NCBI GenBank assembly: GCA_963702075.1
Contig: OY969703.1
Location: 620,001 to 684,000 of the forward strand
Origin: VAYN01 sp963702075
Lineage (GTDB): Bacteria; Actinomycetota; Thermoleophilia; Solirubrobacterales; 70-9
Direction of reading: 5' to 3'
Length of the DNA stretch: 64,000 bases
Shown here: positions 24,704 through 35,287 of the stretch, piece after piece
Layout of the letters: the number at the start of each line of letters is the position of its first letter
Numbering within the stretch: position 1 is the stretch's first letter
Position numbers and translations under genes: made by a program
The notes under the pieces: model-generated
Told to the model about the DNA's origin: nothing
Databases searched by the model: none
Seen by the model: only the letters and a program-made list of their open reading frames with translations

Positions 24704-25707
24704 GGTGCTACCTCCTGTTTCGTTGACTTCCCTCCGACGGCGGCCGTGTGCTCGGGTCGCCACCCGACTAGAACCTCGGTTCCCTGCCCCCGCAGCGCGC
24801 CCGGGGACGCGCTCTCCACGTTCTGCCTGACGACCTGGAGCTTCTCCCCAGACTCCAGTTGGACGGTGAAGCGGGTGATCGATCCGGCATAGGAGACATC
24901 GACGATGCGGCCGCTCTCGGTGTGCAGGCCGTCGGCCTGCGCTCCCTGCTCGAGCAGCTCGATCTTCTCCGGGCGGATCGTCATCCGCTCGCCGTCGCGC
25001 TCGATCAAGTTGGAGACGCCGACGAAGCCGGCGACGAACTCGGTTTGCGGGTGCTCGTAGAGCTCCAGCGGCGAGCTCACCTGCTCGATCCGGCCGTTGT
25101 TGAAGACGGCGATCCGGTCGCTCATCGTCAGCGCCTCGTCCTGGTCGTGGGTGACGTAGACGAAGGTGATTCCGACCTCGCCCTGGATCGTCTTCAGCTC
25201 GCTCTGCATCTCCTCGCGCAGCTTCAGGTCCAGCGCCCCCAGCGGCTCGTCGAGGAGCAGCACCTTGGGCCGGTTGACGATCGCCCGCGCCAGCGCCACC
25301 CGCTGCCGCTGGCCGCCGGAGAGCTCGCCCGGCTTGCGGTCGGCGTAGCCCGGCAGCCGCACCATCTCCAAGGCCTCGTCGCGGCGCTTGGCGCGCTCGT
25401 CCTTGCCGACCCGCGCCACCTTCAGCCCGTAGGCGACGTTCTCGCCGACGCTCATGTGGGGGAAGAGCGCGTAGTCCTGGAAGACCGTGTTGACGGCGCG
25501 GTCATATGGCGGCACGCCGCTGACGTCCTCGCCCGCCAGCTCGATCGTGCCGCTGCTCGGATCCTCGAAGCCGGCGATCATCCGCAGCGTCGTCGTCTTG
25601 CCCGAGCCCGACGGGCCCAGCATCGTGAAGAACTCCCCCTGGGCGATCTCCAGATCGATCCCCGCGACCGCGACCACCTCGCCGTACTTCTTGGTGAGTC
25701 CGGACAA
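24700..25707 (-). CDS. potA: Polyamine ABC transporter ATP-binding protein PotA
   Basis: A 335-residue ATPase with Walker A GPSGSGKTT, signature LSGGQRQRVALARA, Walker B VLLLDEPLGALD, the switch His in YVTHDQDEAL and a C-terminal TOBE domain (IRPEKIELLEQG). It energises the PotBCD importer. The TTG at 25705-25707 is the first usable start and gives an N-terminus a few residues shorter than usual; in-frame codons upstream (for VDIR) look homologous, so a non-standard start such as ATT is possible. It is the first gene of the operon. The upstream region holds a large palindrome. Confidence 0.9.
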   Translation of the reverse strand: MSGLTKKYGEVVAVAGIDLEIAQGEFFTMLGPSGSGKTTTLRMIAGFEDPSSGTIELAGEDVSGVPPYDRAVNTVFQDYALFPHMSVGENVAYGLKVARVGKDERAKRRDEALEMVRLPGYADRKPGELSGGQRQRVALARAIVNRPKVLLLDEPLGALDLKLREEMQSELKTIQGEVGITFVYVTHDQDEALTMSDRIAVFNNGRIEQVSSPLELYEHPQTEFVAGFVGVSNLIERDGERMTIRPEKIELLEQGAQADGLHTESGRIVDVSYAGSITRFTVQLESGEKLQVVRQNVESASPGALRGQGTEVLVGWRPEHTAAVGGKSTKQEVAP

Positions 25708-25829
25708 ACGAATGTCTACTGCTACTCCCTCTATGCCTGGGAAGTTATCCGGAGCGGTGCGGAAAGCAAGGACAAAGTGGCCTTGGTGGCTTAGCCGATG
25801 TGGAGTAGGGCCGACGAGGGGGAATGGCG

Positions 25830-25945
25830 GGGAGGGAGTTGGTGACCCCCTTCTCTCAACTTCTTTGGGTGATCGTGATCTGTCGGTCCGCGATTGTGAA
25901 CGCCCAAAAAGTACAAGCCGTTCAGGGGGTCACCAACTCCCTCCC
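25830..25945 (+). repeat. Palindromic element P2, copy 1
   Basis: Perfect 21-bp arms (25830-25850 and 25925-25945) begin GGGAGGGAGTTGG and enclose a 74-base core. The core reads CTCTCAACTT, then CTGTCGGTCCG, then ACGCCCAAAAAGTACAAGCC followed by GTTC. Copy 2, 95 bp downstream and inverted, keeps the core but has different, still self-complementary arms. Between potA and the element (25708-25829) I see nothing else. Confidence 0.85.
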
Positions 25946-26040
25946 GTCATCCGTAGCTAGGCACGAGCAACGGCTCGCCACCTGCGGGAGGAACTTCAGC
26001 TACGGCCTGGCACCCGGCCGTCTCTAACTTCGTGTCGTGG

Positions 26041-26151
26041 GAGGGGTCGGTACACCCCCGAACGGCTTGTACTTTTTGGGCGTCCCCGCTAACGGACCGA
26101 CAGCTGCGGCCCCATCCAAACAAGTTGAGAGAGGGGGTGTACCGACCCCTC
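26041..26151 (-). repeat. Palindromic element P2, copy 2 (inverted)
   Basis: Perfect 19-bp arms (26041-26059 and 26133-26151; GAGGGGTCGGTACACCCCC) enclose the same core as copy 1, read on the opposite strand. Both keep CTCTCAACTT, CTGTCGGTCCG and CGCCCAAAAAGTACAAGCC. A hairpin CCGTAGCT/AGCTACGG (25951-25958 with 25998-26005) sits midway between the two copies. The whole locus is therefore a composite palindrome of about 320 bp, REPIN-like in layout. Confidence 0.85.
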
Positions 26152-26170
26152 GTACAGGAGGCGCTTCGAG

Positions 26171-26725
26171 CTAGTAGCCGGCAGGGTGCCGGGGAATAAA
26201 CCCGACGTTGTCCCGCAGTTCTTCGTGCCAGCGAGGGCCCGTTTCGCCGCCTTCGTCACCGGAGGTGTCCCAGCGGAAGCCGGCGATTTCGGCGTAGGCG
26301 TGGCCGCCGTTGGCCCAGACGGTGATCCAGCGGCCTGCGCCTTCTTCGCCCCAGCTCTCCATCGGGCCGGAGGGAAGCGGGCTTTCGAGGAAGTGGCCGC
26401 CGTGGAGGGCGAAGGAGACGGACCCGGAGCAGTCGTAGCCGCGGTCGTTCCAGCGGGCGTGGCCGCCGCCCCAGATGTATGGCTTGCTGCGGATCTTGTT
26501 CGCGGCGGCGATCACGGCCTTGACGCGGGGCGGGGCGCTCGCCGGAGGGACCAGCATCCCGTTCGGGAGCAGTCGCGCTTTCGCGGTCGGCGTGCACATG
26601 TCGATTTCAGCCGGGGACATGCCGCCGGTGGTGCAGCGGGCGGAAGCGCTGCCTGCACCGATGAAAAGGGTGGCGAAGACGGCGACGACGAACGCAAGCC
26701 CAGCCAACCTGAAGTTGTGACGCAA
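26171..26725 (-). CDS. Secreted NlpC/P60-type cell-wall hydrolase
   Basis: A 184-residue exported peptidase with a signal peptide (LAGLAFVVAVFATLFIGAGSASA). The NlpC/P60 core has the catalytic Cys in RGYDCSGSVSFAL and a His in NGGHAYAEIAG, preceded by KPYIWGGGHARW. Such enzymes cut peptide stems of peptidoglycan. The TTG at 26723-26725 was chosen because AAGGAGA lies at the right distance and the signal peptide then has a normal length. The upstream leader is a c-di-AMP riboswitch, a known pairing for cell-wall hydrolase genes, so expression is likely lowered when c-di-AMP is high. Confidence 0.88.
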   Translation of the reverse strand: MRHNFRLAGLAFVVAVFATLFIGAGSASARCTTGGMSPAEIDMCTPTAKARLLPNGMLVPPASAPPRVKAVIAAANKIRSKPYIWGGGHARWNDRGYDCSGSVSFALHGGHFLESPLPSGPMESWGEEGAGRWITVWANGGHAYAEIAGFRWDTSGDEGGETGPRWHEELRDNVGFIPRHPAGY

Positions 26726-26737
26726 ACCGATTCTCCT

Positions 26738-26880
26738 TCGTCGGCCTACGGGGTTAGCTGTCGGCCTAGCGCGAAAGGAGCTTGCGCCCCCACCTGATCG
26801 GTGGGTTCGGCCCGAAAACGTGGTTCCCCCGCTCCCGTTGCGCCCTTGGCGCCTGGGACTCGGCGTTCCGGTTATCGAAC
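26738..26880 (-). ncRNA. ydaO-yuaA (c-di-AMP) riboswitch
   Basis: Reading the minus strand, the leader of the NlpC/P60 gene contains the conserved blocks of the ydaO class in order: GAACGCCGAGTCCCAGGCG, CAACGGGAGCGGGGGAACCA, GGGCCGAACCCACC, a variable hairpin, then CAGCTAACCCCGTAGGC directly before the ribosome binding site. This class binds c-di-AMP and usually turns expression off. Exact ends are approximate. Confidence 0.85.
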
Positions 26881-26996
26881 GCGAGCAATGTAGCGCATTG
26901 CCCGGCGTCGCGCTCACAAAACGCAAATATTTAGTCGAAAAGGCCGGTCCCACTCAGGTTCTGTTCGACGCTGCGGCTGGTAGCTTGCGCCTTGGG

Positions 26997-27800
26997 ATGA
27001 ACCTTTCGGGCCGAAAAGCGCTGCTCACTGGAGCCACCGGGGGCCTGGGCAGGGCGATCGCGCTGGCCCTGGCGCAGGGCGGCGCGCAGGTTGCGCTCAG
27101 CGCCCGCAAGCGTGAGGCCCTGGAGGAGCTCGCGGCAGAACTTCCCGGTAGCGGCCACAGCGTCCTGCCGGCAGATCTGGCCGAGCCCGACGCCGCCGAG
27201 CGCCTGGCCGCCGAAGCAGCCGGCACCGAGATCCTCGTCGCCAATGCCGGGCTGCCCGGGGCGGGCAAGCTCGACGAGTTCAGCGCCGAGGAGGTCAAGC
27301 GGGCGTTGCGGGTCAACCTCGAGGCGCCGATGCTGATGGCCCGTGCCCTCTATCCGGCGATGCTCGAGTCCGGCTCGGGGCACCTCGTCTTCGTCGCCTC
27401 GCTTTCCGGCAAGGCCGCCAGCCCCCGCAGCTCCGTCTACAACGCGACCAAGTTCGGCCTCCGCGGCTTCGCCCTCGGCCTCCGCGCTGACATCTCGCCG
27501 CGGGGAGTAGGCGTCTCCCTCGTCTCACCCGGCTTCATCCGCGAAGCGGGCATGTTCGCCGACTCCGGCGCCAAGCCGCCGCCGGGGATGGGCACCTCCA
27601 CCCCCGAGCAGGTCGCCGCCGCCACCGTCAGGGCGATCGAGCACAACAAGGTCGAGGTGGCCGTGGCCCCTCTCACGCAGCGGATCGGCGCCCACCTCGC
27701 CCTCGTCAGCCCCAGCATCAGCGATAAAGCGCAGAGCGGCTCGGCCGGCCAGAAGGCTGCCCAGGCCATCGCTGACGGGCACGGCGATACCAAGCGCTGA
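26997..27800 (+). CDS. Short-chain dehydrogenase/reductase
   Basis: A 267-residue classical SDR. The cofactor loop is TGATGGLGRAIALAL at the N-terminus, the structural motif is NAGLPG, and the catalytic Ser-Tyr-Lys is in FVASLSGKAASPRSSVYNATKFG. The Arg in SARKREALEEL after beta-2 suggests NADP(H). The substrate is unknown; the C-terminal segment VEVAVAPLTQRIG is typical of actinobacterial SDRs annotated as oxidoreductases. The ATG at 26997 was chosen because it begins the Rossmann fold; upstream sequence belongs to the divergent riboswitch/promoter region. It is 12 bp from aconitase and may be co-transcribed with it. Confidence 0.88.
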   Translation: MNLSGRKALLTGATGGLGRAIALALAQGGAQVALSARKREALEELAAELPGSGHSVLPADLAEPDAAERLAAEAAGTEILVANAGLPGAGKLDEFSAEEVKRALRVNLEAPMLMARALYPAMLESGSGHLVFVASLSGKAASPRSSVYNATKFGLRGFALGLRADISPRGVGVSLVSPGFIREAGMFADSGAKPPPGMGTSTPEQVAAATVRAIEHNKVEVAVAPLTQRIGAHLALVSPSISDKAQSGSAGQKAAQAIADGHGDTKR

Positions 27801-27812
27801 GAGTTTCCTAGG

Positions 27813-30647
<2,835 letters not shown>

Positions 30648-30703
30648 GCGCAGCGGGGGCCGCGGGAGGCAGGGGGGTCCGCGCGACCCTCACTGCACCT
30701 AGC

Positions 30704-30776
30704 GCGTCGGTAGCCAGGGAGGGATGCCGACGCGGCCGTTCCCCCTGGCGGGACTGCCCTGAGGAACAGTCAGGGT
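30704..30776 (+). other. Candidate structured RNA / bidirectional terminator region
   Basis: In the 176-bp gap between convergent genes, GCGTCGG (30704-30710) pairs with CCGACGC (30727-30733). The loop segment GCCAGGG (30713-30719) can pair with CCCTGGC (30743-30749), the geometry of an H-type pseudoknot. A third hairpin, CCCTGA-ggaacag-TCAGGG (30757-30775), follows. An upstream hairpin GGGTC-cgcgc-GACCC lies at 30676-30690. Transcription termination is the simplest explanation; a small RNA is possible. Confidence 0.35.
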
Positions 30777-30823
30777 TTAGCTATAGCGGCTCGACCACCC
30801 ACGGTCAAGCTCAATCGAACGTT

Positions 30824-31189
30824 TTAGCTGCGTTCGGCCGCGGTTTCCGTCACCCGCTTTGGCGAACCTGACTGTTTATCTATTCCCCAGCCCTTGCGTT
30901 CGATCAGCTCGATCCCGATCACGCTGCCGACCGGGCCGACCGGGGTGAGGGTGGCGGCGAGCAGGGTGTAGGGGGTCTCCTTGCGGATGCAGGCGACCCA
31001 GATCAGCACGCAGAGTCCGACGAAGCCGAGGCCGTGGGCCCAGCCGAAGAGCATCGTCTCGGTTTCGAACCCCGGCACCAGCCAGAAGACGATCAGGCCG
31101 CTGAAGATCGCCAGCTCGATCCAGGAAATCCGCTTGACCCAGACGAACAGCTCGCCCGGAACGGGCTTCTCGAAGGGCCGCCGCGTCAT
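30824..31189 (-). CDS. DUF3817 integral membrane protein
   Basis: A 121-residue membrane protein with three helices (WIELAIFSGLIVFWLVPG, MLFGWAHGLGFVGLCVLIWV, LLAATLTPVGPVGSVIGIEL). The order and the FGWAHG..F and GP.GS motifs match DUF3817, a small actinobacterial family of unknown function. The C-terminus is basic and soluble. It lies 12 bp downstream of the 2-oxoglutarate dehydrogenase gene on the same strand and may be co-transcribed. Confidence 0.8.
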   Translation of the reverse strand: MTRRPFEKPVPGELFVWVKRISWIELAIFSGLIVFWLVPGFETETMLFGWAHGLGFVGLCVLIWVACIRKETPYTLLAATLTPVGPVGSVIGIELIERKGWGIDKQSGSPKRVTETAAERS

Positions 31190-31201
31190 CGGTCTATCGA
31201 T

Positions 31202-34200
31202 TCAGGCGCCGGGGGTGAGCGCGGTGAGCACGATCCGCTCCTGCTCGCGCGCATGGGCGCCGGAGTAGCCCTCGCCCGGGCTGGCCCGGCCCTGGCGGCC
31301 GATGTAGGTGAGGGCGACACCCTCGGGGAGGACGCTCGGCATGCGGCGGGACATCACCTTCCAGGCGCCCATGTTGCGCGGCTCCTCCTGCACCCAGGCG
31401 ATCTCCTTCATGTTCGGGTAGGAGGCGATCAGCCGCTCCAGCTGTTCTTTGGCGAACGGGTAGAGGACCTCGACCCGGGCGATCGCCACGTTCTCGGCGT
31501 CGGGACGGCGCTCGTTGGCGTCCATGTCGTAGTAGACCTTGCCGGTGCAGAGGACGAGCCGCTCGACCTTGTCCCGGCGCTCGGCCGCGGTCGGGTCGTC
31601 GAGGATGAACTGCAGTTCGCCGTCGGTCAGCTCCTCGAGGCTGGCGGTGGCGCGGTCGAGGCGCAGCAGCCCCTTCGGGGTGAAGACGATCAGCGGCCGC
31701 GGCTTCTTGATCAGGCCCTGGCGGCGCAGCAGGTGGAAGTACTGGGCGGCCGTGGTCGGGTTGGCGATGCGGATGTTGCCCTCGGCGCCGAGGGCGAGGA
31801 AGCGCTCGATCCGGGCGCTGGAATGCTCGGGCCCCGAGCCCTCGTAGCCGTGCGGCAACAGCAGCGTCAGCCGCGTCTGCTGGCCCCACTTCGACTCGCC
31901 GGAGACGATGAAGCTGTCGATGATCACCTGGCCGGCGTTGGCGAAGTCGCCGAACTGCGCCTCCCACAGGACCAGGGCGCTCGGGTTGGCGGCCGAGTAG
32001 CCGTACTCGAAGCCGAGGCAGGCGGTCTCCGAGAGCGGGCTGTTGTAGAGCTCGAAGGGCGCCGAGGCGTCCTCGAGGTTCTGGATCGGCGTGTACTTCA
32101 AGCCGGTGTTCTCGTCGTGGAGGACGAGGTGGCGGTGGGAGAAGGTGCCGCGCTCGGTGTCCTGGCCGGTCATGCGGATGTGGACGCCGTCGGTGAGCAG
32201 GGTGCCGAGGGCGAGCGCCTCGGCCTGGCCGAAGTCGATCCCGCCGCCCTCCAGCGCCTCGGTCCGGCGCGAGAGCGGGCGCCGCAGCTTGCGGTGGACG
32301 TTGAAGCCCTCCGGCGTCTTCAGCAGCGCCTCGTTGATCTCCCGAAGCTTCGCGGCCTCGACCGCGGTGTGGACGGGCGGGCTGGCGGTGCGGTCGAGCA
32401 GTTCGCCGGTCTGGGTGGTGCCGGTGACGGTCGGGTCCTCGTAGTCGCCCGCCTCCATCTTCTCCCGCAGCCGCTTCAGCGCCGCCGACATCTCCGAGTG
32501 GCGCTCGTCGGAGGCCTGGCCGACCTGCTCGGCCGAGACCGTCCCCTCTTCGATCAGTTTCTCCGCGTAGAGCTCGGAGACCGGCGGGTGCGACTTGATC
32601 GCCGCCGCCATCGTCGGCTGGGTGTAGGCGGGCTCGTCGGTCTCGTTGTGGCCGAAGCGGCGGTAGCCGATCACGTCGATGACGACGTCGCGGCACCAGC
32701 GGTCGCGGTAGGCCATCGCCAGACGCATCGCCGCGATGCAGGCCTCGGCGTCGTCGGCGTTGACGTGGATGATCGGGACGTTGAAGCCCTTCGCCATGTC
32801 GGCGGCGTAAGGGGTCGAACGCGCCTCGTCGGGGTCGGTGGTGAAGCCGACCTGGTTGTTCTGGATCAGGTGGATCGTGCCGCCGGTCGTGTAGCCCGGC
32901 AGCGACTGCAGGTTGAGCGTCTCGGCGACCACGCCCTGGGCGGGGAAGGCGGCGTCGCCGTGCAGCAGCACCGGCACCGCCCGCTTGAAGTCATGGGTCA
33001 GGTTCGGTCCCTCGAAGTCCTGCTGGAGGAAGCGGGTGCCGCCGGTGACGACCGGGTCGACGAACTCGAGGTGACTTGGGTTCGGGTAGAGGCGGACCGA
33101 GATCTTCTTGCCGTCGCCGGTCTCGTAGGTGCCGCGGTGGCCGTAGTGGTACTTGACGTCGCCGGTGCCGCCGTGGGGGATCGCGGCGACCGCCTTGACC
33201 GCCTCGATCTGCTTCGAGCCCTCGAACTCGGCGAGGATCGACTCGACCGAGCGGCCGAGGTTGTGGGCGAGGACGCTGAGGCGGCCGCGGTGGGCCATCC
33301 CGAAGACGACCTCCTCGGCGCCGGCCCGCTGCGAGAGCGTCACCGCCTCGTCGAGCATCGGCACGACCACGTCGAGCCCCTCGATCGAGAACATCTTCTG
33401 GCCCAAATACGCTTTCTCGAGGAAGCGCTCGAACTGGAAGACGTCGATCAGGCGGTCGAGCAGGCGTTTCTTCTCCTCGTCGGTGAGCGGCTGGCGGTGC
33501 GCGCCGGTCTCGATCATCTCCCGCAGCCAGAGTCGCTGCTGGTGGGAGGAGAGGTGCTCGAACTGGTAGCCGATCGTCTCGCAGTAGGCGCTGCGCATCC
33601 GCGGCAGCGCCTCCAGCAGGCTCTCGCCGGGGACGCCGATCCGCAGGATCGAGGCCGGGATCTTCGCCATCAGCTCGGGGGTGAGGTTGACGTTCTCCGG
33701 CTGCAGGGCCGGGTCGCCTTTGGGCTCGGAGCCGAGCGGGTCGAGGTGGGCGGCGAGGTGGCCGTGGGTGCGGTAGGCCTTCAGCAGCGAGGTTGCCGCC
33801 TGGACCGCCTGCAGCAGCTCTTCGTCGATCTGGCCCGGCGCGGTGGTCGGTTCCGCGCTCGGCGCGGCGGCGGAGAGCGGTGGCGCCGAGGCCGAGGCGG
33901 GGTGGGCCTTGGTCACGGCGGAGGGATCGTCGAAGCCGAGGTCGCGGGCGACCGACTCGTAGAACTCGTCCTCGCCCTGCAGCAGCTGCTCGATCCGGCG
34001 CAGGAAGGCGCCCGACTCGGCCCCCTGGATGACCCGGTGGTCGTAGGTCGAGGTCAGCGTCATCACCTTGGAGACGCCGAGCTGCTTGATCCGTTCCGGC
34101 GAGGCGTGGAGCCACTCCGGCGGGTAGGCGATCGAGCCGGTGGCGATGATCGCGCTCTGCCCGGAGAGCAGCCGCGGCACCGAGGCCATCGTCCCGATCC

Positions 34201-35224
34201 CGCCCGGGTTGGTGAGGCTGATGTTGGTGCCCTGGAAGTCGTCGGCGGAGAGCTTGTTCTCGCGCGTCTTCGCGATCAGCTCTTCGTAGTTGGAGTGGAA
34301 GCCGGTGAAGTCGAGCCCGTCGGCGCCCTTGATCGCCGGGACCATGAGGCTGTGGGAACCGTCCTTTTTCTCCACGTCGACGGCGATCCCGAGATTCACC
34401 GGACCGCCCTCGATCGCGAACGGCTTCCCGTCCTGCTCAGCAAACACCCGCACCATCACCGGGAAGTCTTTGGCCGCCTCGACGATCGCCCAAGCGACCA
34501 GATGCGTAAAGGAGACCTTCAACCCCCGGTCCTTGAGCACCGAGTTGATCGCCTTCCGCTTCGCATCCAAAGTGTCGACGGCGATAGTCCGGAACGAAGT
34601 CGCAGTCGGGACGGCCCGACTTTCATCCATCGCATTGGCCAGCATCGCCGCAGCCCCCCGAAGCTGCTTAGCCTCACCCTGAGCAGCCACAGCAGCCCCG
34701 CCATTCCCACCCCCATCCGCCGCCAACACATCTTCTTTAGTCACCTTCGCGCCCGGTCCCGACCCACTGACCGAAGCAAGATCGACCCCGGAGGCCTCAG
34801 CAACTCTCCGAGCAAGCGGCGTCGCTTTCACATCAGCGGATCCGTTGCCGTCGCCCCCGTTGGTCCCGGCAGCTTTAGACGCTTCTCCCGCGGGTGGCGA
34901 CGATGCCGAGGACTCTCCCGCTAGGGAGAGCCCGGTATCGGAGACAGGACCCGCGGGCCGATCCCCTTGTCCCTCACCAGCCTCCATCTCACCAAGTGGA
35001 GCCCCAACCGGAACCTCGTCGTCGACCTGAGCAACGATCTTCGTGATCACCCCGTCCATCGGCGCCGGCACCTCAGCATCGACCTTGTCAGTCGAGACCT
35101 CGACGATCGTGTCGCCCTCCTTGACCGAGTCGCCCTCGGCCACGTGCCACTCGAGGACGATGCCCTCGGTCACCGACTCGCCCATCTCGGGCATCGGGAT
35201 CTGCACGGTGGCCGTCTCTGGCAT
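31202..35224 (-). CDS. kgd: 2-oxoglutarate dehydrogenase E2-E1 fusion with lipoyl domain (Kgd/OdhA type)
   Basis: A 1340-residue TCA enzyme. The order is a lipoyl domain (about 5-80, Lys47 in STDKVDAE), a peripheral-subunit-binding domain (about 133-168, KATPLARRVAEASGVD), an E2 acyltransferase core (about 185-425, ending YDHRVIQGAESG) and E1 (about 470-1340; VFGMAHRGRLSVLAH, GDAAFPAQGVVAETL and NNQVGFTTDP for thiamine diphosphate and substrate). Known mycobacterial and corynebacterial Kgd/OdhA have the E2 core and E1 but, as far as I recall, no lipoyl or binding domain. In the E2 motif DHRVIQG, the usual Asp is Gln, as in those enzymes. It may therefore act with a separate E3, possibly supplying its own lipoyl arm. 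Confidence 0.93.
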   Translation of the reverse strand: MPETATVQIPMPEMGESVTEGIVLEWHVAEGDSVKEGDTIVEVSTDKVDAEVPAPMDGVITKIVAQVDDEVPVGAPLGEMEAGEGQGDRPAGPVSDTGLSLAGESSASSPPAGEASKAAGTNGGDGNGSADVKATPLARRVAEASGVDLASVSGSGPGAKVTKEDVLAADGGGNGGAAVAAQGEAKQLRGAAAMLANAMDESRAVPTATSFRTIAVDTLDAKRKAINSVLKDRGLKVSFTHLVAWAIVEAAKDFPVMVRVFAEQDGKPFAIEGGPVNLGIAVDVEKKDGSHSLMVPAIKGADGLDFTGFHSNYEELIAKTRENKLSADDFQGTNISLTNPGGIGTMASVPRLLSGQSAIIATGSIAYPPEWLHASPERIKQLGVSKVMTLTSTYDHRVIQGAESGAFLRRIEQLLQGEDEFYESVARDLGFDDPSAVTKAHPASASAPPLSAAAPSAEPTTAPGQIDEELLQAVQAATSLLKAYRTHGHLAAHLDPLGSEPKGDPALQPENVNLTPELMAKIPASILRIGVPGESLLEALPRMRSAYCETIGYQFEHLSSHQQRLWLREMIETGAHRQPLTDEEKKRLLDRLIDVFQFERFLEKAYLGQKMFSIEGLDVVVPMLDEAVTLSQRAGAEEVVFGMAHRGRLSVLAHNLGRSVESILAEFEGSKQIEAVKAVAAIPHGGTGDVKYHYGHRGTYETGDGKKISVRLYPNPSHLEFVDPVVTGGTRFLQQDFEGPNLTHDFKRAVPVLLHGDAAFPAQGVVAETLNLQSLPGYTTGGTIHLIQNNQVGFTTDPDEARSTPYAADMAKGFNVPIIHVNADDAEACIAAMRLAMAYRDRWCRDVVIDVIGYRRFGHNETDEPAYTQPTMAAAIKSHPPVSELYAEKLIEEGTVSAEQVGQASDERHSEMSAALKRLREKMEAGDYEDPTVTGTTQTGELLDRTASPPVHTAVEAAKLREINEALLKTPEGFNVHRKLRRPLSRRTEALEGGGIDFGQAEALALGTLLTDGVHIRMTGQDTERGTFSHRHLVLHDENTGLKYTPIQNLEDASAPFELYNSPLSETACLGFEYGYSAANPSALVLWEAQFGDFANAGQVIIDSFIVSGESKWGQQTRLTLLLPHGYEGSGPEHSSARIERFLALGAEGNIRIANPTTAAQYFHLLRRQGLIKKPRPLIVFTPKGLLRLDRATASLEELTDGELQFILDDPTAAERRDKVERLVLCTGKVYYDMDANERRPDAENVAIARVEVLYPFAKEQLERLIASYPNMKEIAWVQEEPRNMGAWKVMSRRMPSVLPEGVALTYIGRQGRASPGEGYSGAHAREQERIVLTALTPGA

Positions 35225-35287
35225 CTCTTGGTCGCAGTCTAAGGAAAGAGGTTTATCGGCAGCCGCATACAGATACCCTGGTACCCG

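Noticed and set aside
31034..34924. A 1296-codon open frame antisense to the 2-oxoglutarate dehydrogenase gene
   Set aside because: Same reason: composition artefact with no recognisable domains; the opposite strand has every motif of the enzyme.
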